From assembly GCA_963840975.1 (NCBI GenBank), contig CAWJBC010000002.1, forward strand, positions 62,001 to 126,000: a DNA stretch of 64,000 bases, in the 5' to 3' direction. The stretch is from JAADJA01 sp963840975 (lineage in GTDB: Bacteria > Bacteroidota > Bacteroidia > Bacteroidales > JAADJA01). The notes under the pieces are model-generated. The model saw only the letters and a program-made list of their open reading frames with translations, did no database searches and was not told the DNA's origin. Of the stretch, positions 52,529 through 62,079 are shown piece by piece (positions within the stretch are counted from its first letter, which is position 1; the number at the start of each line of letters is the position of its first letter). Position numbers and translations under genes: made by a program.

Positions 52529-55500
52529 ATGATTAAGGACTATCTGAAGGAAATTATCAAAACGACAACACAGGGAGATGCAAGAGAAGAAAGCTACTAT
52601 CCTCACTTATCGAATTTCCTTTCTGACTATGGACTTGACATTGTTAAGAAAAACACCCACATTACCATACTACCCAAACAGACCGAGGCAGGCAACCCCG
52701 ATTTCAGGGTTTGGGACGGAATGCAAAAAATAGTCGGTTATGTTGAAGCGAAAAAGCCTGGCGAAAATTTGGATGTCATTGAAAATTCAGAGCAACTGAA
52801 GCGCTACCGTAAAACTTTCCCAAACCTTATCCTCACCGATTTTTATGAGTTCAGGCTATACCGAAATGGTGAACTGACAGACAAGACATTTGTCGCCCGT
52901 GCCGCACTTGCCGTAAAAGGAATTCCTCCCCCGGTCGAAAACGAAGAGGAGTTTTTCACTCTGCTCAATAAGTTTTTTGCCTTCTCGTTGCCAAAAGTCA
53001 CCACCGCTGGTCAATTAGCCAAAGAACTCGCCTTGCGAACACGATTCCTGCGCGATGAAGTTATAAGTGTTGAAATAGAACAGCAACAAAAAGGCAGGGG
53101 AGAACTTTATGGATTTTTTGAAACATTTAAAAAATTCCTGATCGCAAACCTCAGCGAAAAAGATTTTGCCGACCTGTTTTCACAAACCATCACCTACGGA
53201 TTGTTTGCCGCCCGCACAAGAAGCACAAACGGATTTAACCGCAAATTAGCCTACGACTTTATTCCAAAAACCATTGGAATACTGCGCAACGTATTCAGGT
53301 TTATTTCGCAGGGCGATTTACCGCCCCACATGGAGGTTATGGTTGACGACATTGCCGAAGTGCTGAATGCCGCCGATGTAAAAAATATCCTTCATCAATA
53401 TTATAAAGCCGGCAAAGGAGAAGATCCCATTGTTCATTTCTACGAAACTTTTCTGAGCGAATACGATCCCGCCACCCGCGAAAAGCGGGGCGTATATTAC
53501 ACTCCCGAACCGGTGGTGCGTTACATTGTACGAAGCGTGCACGAACTGCTAAAATCGAACTTTGGTTTAAGCGATGGTTTGGCGAGCAAAGATGTTACCC
53601 TGCTCGATCCTGCAGGAGGCACCCTTACCTTTCCTGCTGAAGCCATAAAACTGGCGGTGAAAGAATACAGCGACAGGTATGGTTCGGGCGGTGTGAACAC
53701 ACTTATAAGTGAACAGATATTGAAAAACTTTTACGCCTTTGAGTTGATGATGGCTCCCTATGCCATCGGGCATATCAAGATAAGCTTTTTGTTAGAGGAA
53801 CTGGGTTATACAATGAAAGATGATGAGCGTTTCAAACTTTTCCTCACCAACACACTGGATATGGAAGACCTCGCCCAGACGCAGATACCCGGACTGGAAA
53901 GCCTGAGCGACGAAAGCCATGAAGCCGGAAGGGTAAAAAAAGATGAACCCTTGTTGGTGATTATGGGAAATCCGCCTTATAGCGGACACTCAGCAAACAG
54001 GAACAACTGGACAGAAAAACTGTTGAAAGAAGATTTGGATGGCGCAAAGAGTTATTACAAAATAGATGGAAAACCATTAGGAGAAAAAAATCCGAAATGG
54101 CTACAGGATGATTACGTTAAATTCCTTCGTTTCGCTCAATGGAAAATCCATAAAGCGGGACGTGGTATAGCCGGAATGATTACCAATCACAGTTATCTCG
54201 ACAATCCCACTTTCAGAGGAATGCGTCAGAGCCTGATGAATACATATAATGAGATTTACATCATTGACCTTCATGGAAACTCATTGAAAAAAGAAACAGC
54301 ACCTGACGGCAGTAAAGATGAAAATGTATTCGATATTATGCAGGGCGTTGCTATAGCACTTTTTATTAAAGAAAAAAATAAGAAGGGCTGTAAAATTTAC
54401 GTGAATGATTTGTTTGGTTTAAGGGAAGACAAATATAAATGGCTGGATAAAAAGGTTTTTTCCAAAAAGAATTACGAAGCCGTCAAACCTTATAAACCAT
54501 TCTATTTCCTGCGAAAAGATAACACAAAAGAGATTAAGGAGTATTTGAACTGGATGAGTATCAAGGAAATCTTCCCGGTTAATAGTGTGGGGATAGTTAC
54601 AGCAAGAGATGAGTTTGTAATGGCTGATAGTATTCAAACATTAAAAAACAGAATAAATCAATTCAAGGATTTGAGGATTGATACTGAATTTATTTCACAG
54701 GCTTATAATATAAAAAATTCCGGAACCTGGAGTTTGTCAGATGCGCGTAAAAGTGTTGCCAAGGATTTCGAAATTTTTGAAAAGATTACCAAGATTACTT
54801 ATCGCCCATTTTATATACGATTCTTCTGCTATTCAGACGATATAGTCGAAAGAACTCGCAGGGAAGTTATGCATCACATGTTGAAAGATAATTTGTCCAT
54901 TATTTGCTCAAGGCAAACGCAAGGAAAATTTAAACATGTTTTTATTTCAGATTCTATTGTTGATTTTAATCTAACAGGTACCGCAGGTAGCTACGGAAGC
55001 GGGTATCTATTCCCTCTTTACCTCTACAAACCCTCCGATGAAAAGAAGAAGAAATCTGGCGTTCAAAGTATGATGTTGTTTGAGCCTGAAGTGGAATATG
55101 ATAAGCACGGCAAAAAGCCCAATATTGCACCCATCGTTTTAGAAAAACTCAATAAAGCATTCAAATCCGGTTCATCAGGGAATGAAGTTACACCTGAGCA
55201 AATACTCTATTATTGTTATGCGGTTTTGTACAGCAATAGTTACCGCGAAAAATATGCGGAGTTCCTGAAAATAGATTTCCCGCGAATTCCATTTACCGCC
55301 GATTATCAACTGTTTTTGCAATTGGCTGCACTGGGCAAAGAACTCACACAACTGCACCTACTCAAAAGCGAAGTATTAATCAATCCCACTGTAAGGTATT
55401 GGGGAAAGGGTGAAGATATTATTGAAAAACCGGTTTATGATGAAGAGGGCAAGCGTGTGAATATCAACAAGTCAAAATATTTTGAGGGAATAACCAAAGA

Positions 55501-55705
55501 AGTGTGGGATTATTATATCGGTGGTTACCGTGTAATGGATAAATATCTTAAAGACCGTAAAGGACGTCAGATGACCGATCCCGCCGCTTATTGCAAAATT
55601 GCCACAGCTATTGCCAAAACAATACAAATTCAGCAAACACTTGATCCATTATATCTTAAAGTCGAGAAAAATTTAATACCTGATTTGCCTAATTCAAAAA
55701 AATAA
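52529..55705 (+). CDS. Single-chain type ISP/IIG restriction-modification enzyme
   Basis: This 1058-residue fusion has an N-terminal PD-(D/E)xK-type nuclease (GNPDFRVWDGMQKIVGYVEA then KK), a helical connector, an N6-adenine methyltransferase with motif I LLDPAGGTLTFPAEA and motif IV MGNPPYSGHS, and a C-terminal target-recognition part with YYIGGYRVMDKYLKDRKGRQ, characteristic of type ISP C-terminal specificity domains. It lacks a helicase domain, so it resembles the shorter Eco57I-like (type IIG) form. One polypeptide would both methylate and cleave. No separate methylase or specificity gene is nearby. It interrupts an otherwise envelope/redox gene neighbourhood and was probably acquired by transfer. 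Confidence 0.88.
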   Translation: MIKDYLKEIIKTTTQGDAREESYYPHLSNFLSDYGLDIVKKNTHITILPKQTEAGNPDFRVWDGMQKIVGYVEAKKPGENLDVIENSEQLKRYRKTFPNLILTDFYEFRLYRNGELTDKTFVARAALAVKGIPPPVENEEEFFTLLNKFFAFSLPKVTTAGQLAKELALRTRFLRDEVISVEIEQQQKGRGELYGFFETFKKFLIANLSEKDFADLFSQTITYGLFAARTRSTNGFNRKLAYDFIPKTIGILRNVFRFISQGDLPPHMEVMVDDIAEVLNAADVKNILHQYYKAGKGEDPIVHFYETFLSEYDPATREKRGVYYTPEPVVRYIVRSVHELLKSNFGLSDGLASKDVTLLDPAGGTLTFPAEAIKLAVKEYSDRYGSGGVNTLISEQILKNFYAFELMMAPYAIGHIKISFLLEELGYTMKDDERFKLFLTNTLDMEDLAQTQIPGLESLSDESHEAGRVKKDEPLLVIMGNPPYSGHSANRNNWTEKLLKEDLDGAKSYYKIDGKPLGEKNPKWLQDDYVKFLRFAQWKIHKAGRGIAGMITNHSYLDNPTFRGMRQSLMNTYNEIYIIDLHGNSLKKETAPDGSKDENVFDIMQGVAIALFIKEKNKKGCKIYVNDLFGLREDKYKWLDKKVFSKKNYEAVKPYKPFYFLRKDNTKEIKEYLNWMSIKEIFPVNSVGIVTARDEFVMADSIQTLKNRINQFKDLRIDTEFISQAYNIKNSGTWSLSDARKSVAKDFEIFEKITKITYRPFYIRFFCYSDDIVERTRREVMHHMLKDNLSIICSRQTQGKFKHVFISDSIVDFNLTGTAGSYGSGYLFPLYLYKPSDEKKKKSGVQSMMLFEPEVEYDKHGKKPNIAPIVLEKLNKAFKSGSSGNEVTPEQILYYCYAVLYSNSYREKYAEFLKIDFPRIPFTADYQLFLQLAALGKELTQLHLLKSEVLINPTVRYWGKGEDIIEKPVYDEEGKRVNINKSKYFEGITKEVWDYYIGGYRVMDKYLKDRKGRQMTDPAAYCKIATAIAKTIQIQQTLDPLYLKVEKNLIPDLPNSKK

Positions 55706-55741
55706 AAAAAGTGCATGATGGATAATTCTCCAAACATGCAC
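55704..55741 (-). terminator. Rho-independent terminator of the minus-strand DUF2892/YceI unit
   Basis: GTGCATG (55711-55717) and CATGCAC (55735-55741) form a 7-bp stem with a 17-nt loop; on the minus strand it is followed by a T7 tract (55710-55704). It lies 23 nt past the DUF2892 stop and also close to the end of the plus-strand restriction gene. Confidence 0.7.
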
Positions 55742-55763
55742 ATCTAACCAACCTAAAACAACA

Positions 55764-55973
55764 CTATTCCTTTTTTTTACACTTTGTGCTGATCCCAAAA
55801 GGCAGGTAAATCGGGCAAAAACTCACCAGGCTCGTCAATACAAAAATTGAGGCTAATACCAATAAGATTATGCCCAATGTACCGGTAATGATATCGGTGA
55901 AAAATAAAATTGCGATGACAAGAGCGATGATAATTCTTACCATCTTGTCGGTTGATCCCATGTTTGCTTTCAT
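55764..55973 (-). CDS. DUF2892 (YgaP-type) transmembrane protein
   Basis: The protein is 69 residues: MGSTDKMVRIIIALVIAILF, a second hydrophobic helix (LGIILLVLASIFVLTSLV), and CPIYLPFGISTKC with a short charged tail. This matches DUF2892, the membrane module found alone or fused to rhodanese domains. It is an inner-membrane protein of unknown role. Starts at 55973 or 55961 (MGSTDK) are both possible. It is the last gene of the minus-strand set and lies 57 nt from the YceI stop. Confidence 0.85.
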   Translation of the reverse strand: MKANMGSTDKMVRIIIALVIAILFFTDIITGTLGIILLVLASIFVLTSLVSFCPIYLPFGISTKCKKKE

Positions 55974-56030
55974 AATTTTCTATTTAATATTTACAATTTA
56001 ACAAAGTTTTAACATTTAAGTTCAACACCT

Positions 56031-56585
56031 TTATTTTTTAAGCTCTTCAAGGTTTACTTCAACAGTGACTTCTATATCTTCCGAGATATTATTTACGACA
56101 GTGTTGGGAATTTTAATTTTATAATCGGCAAGGTGAACCATTAAAACCGATATGCCCTTAATTTTACCGGACGAAACTTCAAACGTCCCTTTTTCTTTCA
56201 CCTTGTTGGTTTCGCCATGAATTTTAAGATCACCTTCTACATCAGCTTCATATTTACCATCTTTTGTAAAATCAATTGCTGCAAGGTTGGTAATTTTCCC
56301 AGAAAAAGTCGCATCCGGAAATTTATCCGACTCCATATAATTCTCATTGAAGTGCTCCTGCATCAGCGCTTTTTCAAATTCAAATGACTTGATCAGCACC
56401 TTAAACACAAAATCGCCGGTTGCAATATCCAGCGCACTGTTCACCACACGGTTATGCGCCTCAATGGTCTCAACCGGTGTTTCGGAATAAAACTTTACAT
56501 AACCGTTCTTGGTGATGTACTTTTGACTAAATCCGGCAGTAGATGCCGCGATAATGATAATGACTAATAATTTGATTTTTTTCAT
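56031..56585 (-). CDS. YceI family lipid-binding protein
   Basis: The protein is 184 residues with a Sec signal peptide ending in TAGFS. The YceI lipocalin-like barrel follows: GYVKFYSETPVETIEAHNRV, LIKSFEFEKALMQEHFNENY, DKFPDATFSGKI, VEGDLKIHGETNKVKEKGTF. YceI proteins bind isoprenoids such as polyprenols in the periplasm. It shares the EHF-NENY-S-KFP-ATFSGKI signature with the broken copy at 60841-61409. The OB-fold gene lies 12 nt upstream, so the two are co-transcribed. Confidence 0.92.
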   Translation of the reverse strand: MKKIKLLVIIIIAASTAGFSQKYITKNGYVKFYSETPVETIEAHNRVVNSALDIATGDFVFKVLIKSFEFEKALMQEHFNENYMESDKFPDATFSGKITNLAAIDFTKDGKYEADVEGDLKIHGETNKVKEKGTFEVSSGKIKGISVLMVHLADYKIKIPNTVVNNISEDIEVTVEVNLEELKK

Positions 56586-56597
56586 TGATTTATTTTT

Positions 56598-57029
56598 TTA
56601 ATTGACAATTGAACACTTTTCGAGGATTACATCTGTTTCGTTGTATCCGGTACAATACCCTTTCAGCTTAACTTCGCTACCTACAAAATGAGCGATGTTT
56701 TTGGCATGATTTGTCAGCATCGAAAACCTTATCCCTTCGGTTCCGAACAAACCTTCATCCAGTGCAAAAACTGCAATGGTGAGCGAGTCGGGTGTTTCGA
56801 CGGTACTGAGTTGTCCGGATACTTCTATTACCTTGCCGGTATATCTTTCGCTTGCCTGAATGGTCGAATTTTTGAATTGCGAATACAACTCTTCACCGGC
56901 AAGCGAAAAATCAGATTTTGCTTTTTCAAAGTCGCGATGAGGTTTGTTATAAATGAATTTGTATCCGAGTCCGGCGCCGATAATTCCTACAACAAACAAT
57001 GCGATTAAGATTTTTATCCATTTTTTCAT
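56598..57029 (-). CDS. Membrane-anchored OB-fold (tRNA_anti-like) protein
   Basis: The protein is 143 residues with an N-terminal membrane helix (KILIALFVVGIIGAGLGYKF) and a periplasmic OB fold: YTGKVIEVSGQLSTVETPDS, LTIAVFALDEGLFGTEGIRF, VGSEVKLKGYCTGYNETDVI, LEKCSIVN. This fits the tRNA_anti-like family, despite its name an extracytoplasmic fold of unknown function. It is co-transcribed with the YceI gene 12 nt downstream, a pairing that recurs in Bacteroidota. Confidence 0.85.
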   Translation of the reverse strand: MKKWIKILIALFVVGIIGAGLGYKFIYNKPHRDFEKAKSDFSLAGEELYSQFKNSTIQASERYTGKVIEVSGQLSTVETPDSLTIAVFALDEGLFGTEGIRFSMLTNHAKNIAHFVGSEVKLKGYCTGYNETDVILEKCSIVN

Positions 57030-57145
57030 AGCCTTATGATTTAAATTTTAAGCAAATTAAAACCATAAAGAATGGCTGACAAAGAAGAACTTACCGAATG
57101 GGAAAAATCTTCAGTTGAACCGGAATAAAAGCAGGTTGATCAAAT

Positions 57146-57907
57146 TCAGGATTTGCCGGTAAGCCATTGTTTGAAGTCGCCCGATCGTTCTGTACTGGCG
57201 ATGGTTTCAATTTCGCAAGGCGGATCAAGAATGATTTTTACCCTCGATTTTGAATAGGAATACATGTCTTTTATAGCTTTAAAATTGATGATGAACTGCC
57301 TGTTGATACGGTAAAATTGAGCGGCATCGAGCATTGGTTGCAGCTTATCAAGACTGATCTCCAACGGATATTGGTAATTATCAAAGGTTTTGAAAAACAA
57401 ATTTCCCTCCTGTGTGAAAAAATAAGCGATGTTCTCCACCTCAACGGCTTTGATCTTTTCGCCATACCTGACCAGAAATCGCCGCTGGTAATTTTCTTTT
57501 TGAATCAGTTTCGACAAAACGGAATAGTCAAAAATTTGTTCTTTGGCGCCGGTATGATATTCTTTAAATTTCTTTAAAGCCTCTGAAAGGTCAGTCTTCC
57601 TGACGGGTTTTAACAAATAATCAACACTGTTTACCTTGAATGCCTGCAAGGCGTACTGATCGTAAGCGGTCACAAAAATTACCGGAGCTTTCATTTCCAC
57701 CTGGGTAAAAATATCAAAACTCAACCCGTCTGCCAGTTGGATATCCTGAAAAACAAGGTCGGGTTGTTTGTTTTCTTTGTACCACTTCACGCTCGATTCA
57801 ATGCTGTCAAGGATATTGAGCACTTCCATTTCAGGGTCAATCTCAGTTAAAAGTTTTTTTAATCTGAGGGCAGTAGCTTGTTCGTCTTCAATGATGAGTA
57901 CTTTCAT
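57146..57907 (-). CDS. LytTR family response regulator
   Basis: The protein is 253 residues. The receiver domain (1-118) has acidic residues EDE, phosphoacceptor Asp55 (PDLVFQDIQLADG), the Thr/Ala site VIFVTAYDQYALQAF and conserved Lys in LLKPVRKTDL. The LytTR DNA-binding domain (about 145-250) has VRYGEKIKAVEVENIAYFFT, FYRINRQFIINFKAIKDMYS and SRVKIILDPP. It would bind imperfect direct repeats as a dimer. Its start overlaps the sensor kinase stop by 20 nt, so the pair is a coupled two-component system. Confidence 0.95.
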   Translation of the reverse strand: MKVLIIEDEQATALRLKKLLTEIDPEMEVLNILDSIESSVKWYKENKQPDLVFQDIQLADGLSFDIFTQVEMKAPVIFVTAYDQYALQAFKVNSVDYLLKPVRKTDLSEALKKFKEYHTGAKEQIFDYSVLSKLIQKENYQRRFLVRYGEKIKAVEVENIAYFFTQEGNLFFKTFDNYQYPLEISLDKLQPMLDAAQFYRINRQFIINFKAIKDMYSYSKSRVKIILDPPCEIETIASTERSGDFKQWLTGKS

Positions 57908-60840
57908 TTTTTGTAAAAATTAGAGGTAATCCTACTTTAAAACTTTCATCTGATTTTATGATTTGAATTTTCTTTTCCGTCAATAAATGATAACGGTTAA
58001 TAATATTTTTGATACCTATCCCTGTCGAATCGGCTGGTTCCCTTTTTTCCATCAGGTTGTTTTCGACAAACAGAAAACCAGTATCAATATAAATTTTAAT
58101 CTGCAAAGGATGATCTTTGGAAACGACGTTGTGTTTGATAGCATTTTCGATAAGCAATTGCAGGGTAAGCGGAGGCACCAAAATCTCTACACCGGAAACT
58201 TTTGCGGAAATATCCAATTTAAGATTATCGCCGTACCTTTTTTTCTGTAGTTTAAAATAATTATCAACGATGGATAATTCCTCTCTCAGAGCGATCAAAT
58301 CCTGGTCCTGATATTCGAGCAGCGAGCGAAACAGGTTCGACAGTTCCTCCACGTATTCAATGGCAGTTTCCTGATCCTGATCAATCAAAGCGATTAGCGT
58401 ACTAAAACTGTTAAAAAGAAAATGAGGGTTGATCTGACTTTTTAGGTTTTCGAACTGAAAACGGATCTTTTCCCTCAGCGCTTCCTGATTACGTTTCAGC
58501 CTGGCTTCACGCAACTTAATGTATAAAAAAGCGATCAGGGCGACCACAATGAACAAGGATAAAAGGAACCAGGTTTGCGTCCAAAAAGGGCTGCGGATGG
58601 TAAACGAATATGTGTCAATGGGTACTACATCGAAATTACCATAAATGCCGGCTTTAACTTTAAATATATAATTTCCGGGCGAAAGGTTCGAATAAATGAC
58701 ATTGTTGTTCCGGGTCCTAACCCAATCGAGGTCATGACCTTCAAGTTTGATAAGATATTCCACCTTGTCGGGATATTGATACCACAGACCGGAGTAGTCA
58801 AACGAAAAATGATTCTGTTTGTGTCCAAAAGTGGTATCTGTAAAGTGGTTAATCTTTTCGAGGTAAACACTTACCTGCGTAATCCGAGGCTGGGGAGATC
58901 TTACGAATTGATCGCCCGATGACCGATACCTGATGAGTCCTTTATCTGTTCCTATCCAAACATCGCCTCCCGAATCCATAGCGAGGGTGTTGGGATCGGG
59001 ATTGATTTCGATTAAACCTGCGTTTCCTTCGTAATGAGCAACCTCGCCGGTTATTGTATTCATAACGTCAATGCCTTCATCGTAGGCAATGATCAGTTCA
59101 TTATTCGGGTTGCAAATAATTCCGCTAAAGGATTTATTTTTATGATTTTCATCGTTAAATACTTTTTTTGCCTCCCTGCCATCATACTTATAGAGTCCCT
59201 CTTTTGCAACATTCATCCATACATTTCCCTGCATATCCGTAGTCACCGAATAGACTACTTTATCTTTGAAAGCAGTATTATCATGAATGTTAAAAAATTC
59301 GCCCTCCTTATAACGGCAAACCCCGCTTCCATCCGTTGCAAACCAAATTTGATTTGATTGATCAATGTGCAGGTTATAAATATAATTATTGCTCAACCCT
59401 TCATTGCGACCATAGTTAGTAAATTCGGGGACGAAATCAATATTCGCGAATTGCTTATCAATTTTACATCTGATGGCGCCACCCAGGGTTGCCATCCAGA
59501 TTTCATTTTCGGTGCCTTTGATACTGAGGATATTTTCATTGGGCAATCCATCTTTGCCTGTAATCAGTTTTTCCCTTCCTGATTCAGGATCGAAACGGAT
59601 GATCCCTTTGCCAAAGGTTCCCAGCCAAATCATGCCATAAGGGTCGCTGTATAGGCTCATGATTTTGCTTTCACCGGTCAGATGGGAAAGGGGATAGTGT
59701 TTCAAACTGCTTTTTTCGCCGGTATGATGGATGGCATAACTGTAAAGTCCACCATCGTTGGCGAACCATAAATTATCATGCGAATCAACCAAAATTGCAG
59801 TGAATATTAGCAACACTGATCCCACCCAACGTTTCTAATGTTTCAATCCTGTTTCCAAGTGAAAAATAAATATCCTTGTTTGTGATAAGCCAAATGTTTC
59901 CTTCCGCATCAGTGAGCATTGAATTGATTCGGCTCAGATTTAATCCGGCAGGAGAATGGATTGGACTAAGTTCATCTTCCGCTGGAAAATATTCAACCAT
60001 TCTATTTCCATCAGTAGCAATCCATAACGATTCATTCAAAAAGATCAAGTCATTGATGGCTCCGAAATTCCATTTGTTCATTACCACTGATTTTTCAAAT
60101 CTGTTTTGTACAGGGTCGTAGCAGGCTAACCCTTTGCTGTGCATTCCGATCCAAATTTTTCCTTCTTTATCATTTTTTATTGACCTGACGATAAAATCAG
60201 GCAGCCCATCCGCAACTGAAAGAACACGGATCGAGGGTTTGCCATTTTGGAGAGAGCAAATACTGATTCCGTTGTCGGTACCAGCCCAAATATTTCCTTT
60301 TTCATCCGTTTGCAGCGTATAAATGTAGTCATCCGAAAGCCCGCTCTCTGAATTAAAATGTATAAAATTGTTGTCCTGGTACACGAATATTCCTTCCCCA
60401 TAAGTCCCAAACCAAAGGCTATGGTTTTGTCCCTCGGTTACCGATGTGATTTTCGTAGCTGGATGTTGGCTTTCGGTACTGAAATCCATAACCTGAAAGC
60501 GATCATATTTTAATATGTTCCCATCCTCAAAACCAAACCACAATAATTGGCTGGAATCTTCAAAAATAGCGGTGACACTCTTATTCAGAATGCTGTCAGG
60601 CACCTGAAGTTCAACAAAATCCTGACCGTTATAACGGTAAGCGCCTGATGTTGCTCCAAGCCAGACAAATCCCTGTTTGTCCTGGTAAATACATTTTATC
60701 TGTCCGTGACCAAGGTCGTCAATGGTAGCCAGTTTCCTGAAATAAGGCTCCTGACTGAATGAAGAAATACTTAACAGTAAAAACACAATTAATGAATTGG
60801 CGAATGCCGTGTAATTCTTGCTATTGCTATTTTTCTTCAT
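57888..60840 (-). pseudogene. Two-component sensor histidine kinase with beta-propeller sensor, interrupted by a +1 frameshift
   Basis: This is one ~980-residue sensor over two frames. Starting at 60840: signal peptide, then periplasmic two-component-regulator propeller repeats (QGFVWLGATSGAYRYNGQDF, LWFGTYGEGIFVY, GNIWAGTDNGISI). The frame is lost at HCNFG near 59786-59800 and resumes LVDSHDNLWFANDGGLYSYA; one extra T in TTTT explains this. More propeller blades, a Y_Y_Y-like domain (DLDWVRTRNNNVIYSNLSPG), a membrane helix (WFLLSLFIVVALIAFLYIKL), a LytS-type kinase core (INPHFLFNSF; LIENAIKHN; GIGIKNIINRY) follow. Cognate of the LytTR regulator. The break may be an assembly error. ATG directly follows the upstream YceI stop. 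Confidence 0.88.
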
Positions 60841-61409
60841 TTATTGTTTTGACGCTTTAATGCTCAGATCAGCATCAATTGACACTTTTATTTCTTCTGC
60901 AATCTTCTGGTAAACCAGCTTGGGAATGGATATATCATGATCAACCAATGGAACGATAAATTCGGATGTTACTCTAAAACCATCCGCACGAACAGTAAGG
61001 CTACAGTTGATGATCCGCTCTTGCTCAACACCGTGAATTTTAAGAACTCCTTTGGCGCGAACCGGCACAATGCCCTGGAGTATTGAAATCAACTTTTTCG
61101 ATGATCTTTCCGGAGAAAGTAGCAACAGGGAATTTTTCTGATTCTATGTAGTTTTCATAGAAATGCTCCTGCTGCAAAGGTGAATTAAAACCTTTAAGGT
61201 TCTGACGTCAATTGAAAAGCAAAGGTCAGTTTTTCAGGATCAACCGCCCCTTTCAATTCATTTGATTCGGCTGAGATCAATTCGAGCGGCGCATTGGAAA
61301 CAAAGGTGATCCGTCCTGTATCTGTCCGGTAAATAACGGATTTGTTTTCCTGGGGTAAATTTCCAAACAAAATGACAAAAGGAAGCGGTATCAGCAATGA
61401 CCAGTTCAT
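60841..61409 (-). pseudogene. YceI family gene broken by two frameshifts
   Basis: Three frames reconstruct a ~189-residue YceI protein: from the ATG at 61409 a signal (NWSLLIPLPFVILFG), then ENKSVIYRTDTGRITFVSNA and FAFQLTS; after a break at about 61202-61204, NLKGFNSPLQQEHFYENYIE and SEKFPVATFSGKIIEKVDFN; after a second break around 61070-61085, GIVPVRAKGVLKIHGVEQER to the stop. Both breaks are single extra bases. It is a paralogue of the intact YceI gene at 56031-56585. Its stop is immediately followed by the kinase ATG. A 19-bp palindrome precedes it. Possible assembly errors. Confidence 0.8.
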
Positions 61410-61427
61410 TAACAGCAATTTTTATTA

Positions 61428-61446
61428 AAATAACAACTTGTTATTT
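61428..61446. promoter_or_regulatory. 19-bp palindromic operator candidate upstream of the YceI/kinase/regulator operon
   Basis: AAATAACAA (61428-61436), a single central C, and TTGTTATTT (61438-61446) form a perfect palindrome 18 nt upstream of the ATG at 61409. TAACAA/TTGTTA half-sites of this shape are typical of MarR-type or similar dimeric repressors. No MarR gene is in the window. Confidence 0.6.
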
Positions 61447-61510
61447 CAATTGTTTTAATTCTTTGGATGTCTATTAAAATATATTATTGAGTAATTTCAT
61501 AATGCCTCAC

Positions 61511-61936
61511 TTATTCTTCATCGTAATTGACCTCTTTGAGAAGTTCACCTTTATTGTTCCAGAATTTCCAAATTCCAACCCGCTTATCATCAAGTGTGCT
61601 TCCTTCGTAATATTTTTGTCCATTGCTGTGCCAAACGGTTTTGAGTCCGTTCTCCATTCCATTTTTATAAAATCCCTGGCTCCATAATTTCCCATCAGGA
61701 TACCAATAGGACCATTTCCCGGTGCGCTCGCCATTTTCATACGCGCCTTCTATCTTTTTGGCACCCTCTTCGTAATATTGGATTTCCTTGATTAATATTT
61801 CCTTACCTTCATTATTATAAAATTTAACCGTTTTAGGGGAACCTGAAGGATAGGTTTCTTCCACTACCTCAAATGGTTTCGGGGTGCAGGAGGCAAAGAT
61901 GAAAACCGATACAACCAATATAAAAACATTTCTCAT
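61511..61936 (-). CDS. MORN-repeat (YwqK-like) lipoprotein
   Basis: The protein is 141 residues with lipoprotein signal Cys17 (FIFASC). MORN-2 type repeats follow: VVEETYPSGSPKTVKFYNNE, KKIEGAYENGERTGKWSYWY, GKLWSQGFYKNGMENGLKTV, HSNGQKYYEGSTLDDKRVGI, WKFWNNKGE. Members are often annotated as YwqK-type antitoxins, but a lipoprotein here is unlikely to be a cytoplasmic antitoxin, and no toxin gene is adjacent. More probably a surface or periplasmic beta-hairpin protein. Transcribed alone with a -7-like element 26 nt upstream. Confidence 0.85.
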   Translation of the reverse strand: MRNVFILVVSVFIFASCTPKPFEVVEETYPSGSPKTVKFYNNEGKEILIKEIQYYEEGAKKIEGAYENGERTGKWSYWYPDGKLWSQGFYKNGMENGLKTVWHSNGQKYYEGSTLDDKRVGIWKFWNNKGELLKEVNYDEE

Positions 61937-61961
61937 AATATTACCTTTTCATTTGTCACAC

Positions 61962-61969
61962 CAAAAGTA
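61962..61969 (-). promoter_or_regulatory. Candidate -7 element for the MORN-repeat lipoprotein gene
   Basis: On the minus strand TACTTTTG (61969-61962) matches TAnnTTTG and lies 25 nt before the ATG. No -33 match at standard spacing. A small inverted repeat AAATCG/CGATTT (62004-62020) lies further upstream. Confidence 0.4.
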
Positions 61970-62079
61970 CTGATAAAGCTTAAAAGGTTATCAGAGAATT
62001 GCAAAATCGCTAAACGATTTAAAATATCAGATAATCCAGAAAAATCTTATGGAAGCTTGATTATTCTGGTAATGAGGTT

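Noticed and set aside
57888..59825. The second half of the sensor kinase as a separate gene starting near 59825
   Set aside because: It would start in the middle of a beta-propeller repeat with no signal peptide; the upstream frame ends at the same point.
61511..61936. YwqK-type antitoxin of a toxin-antitoxin pair
   Set aside because: The protein has a lipobox and signal peptide, and no toxin gene is next to it.
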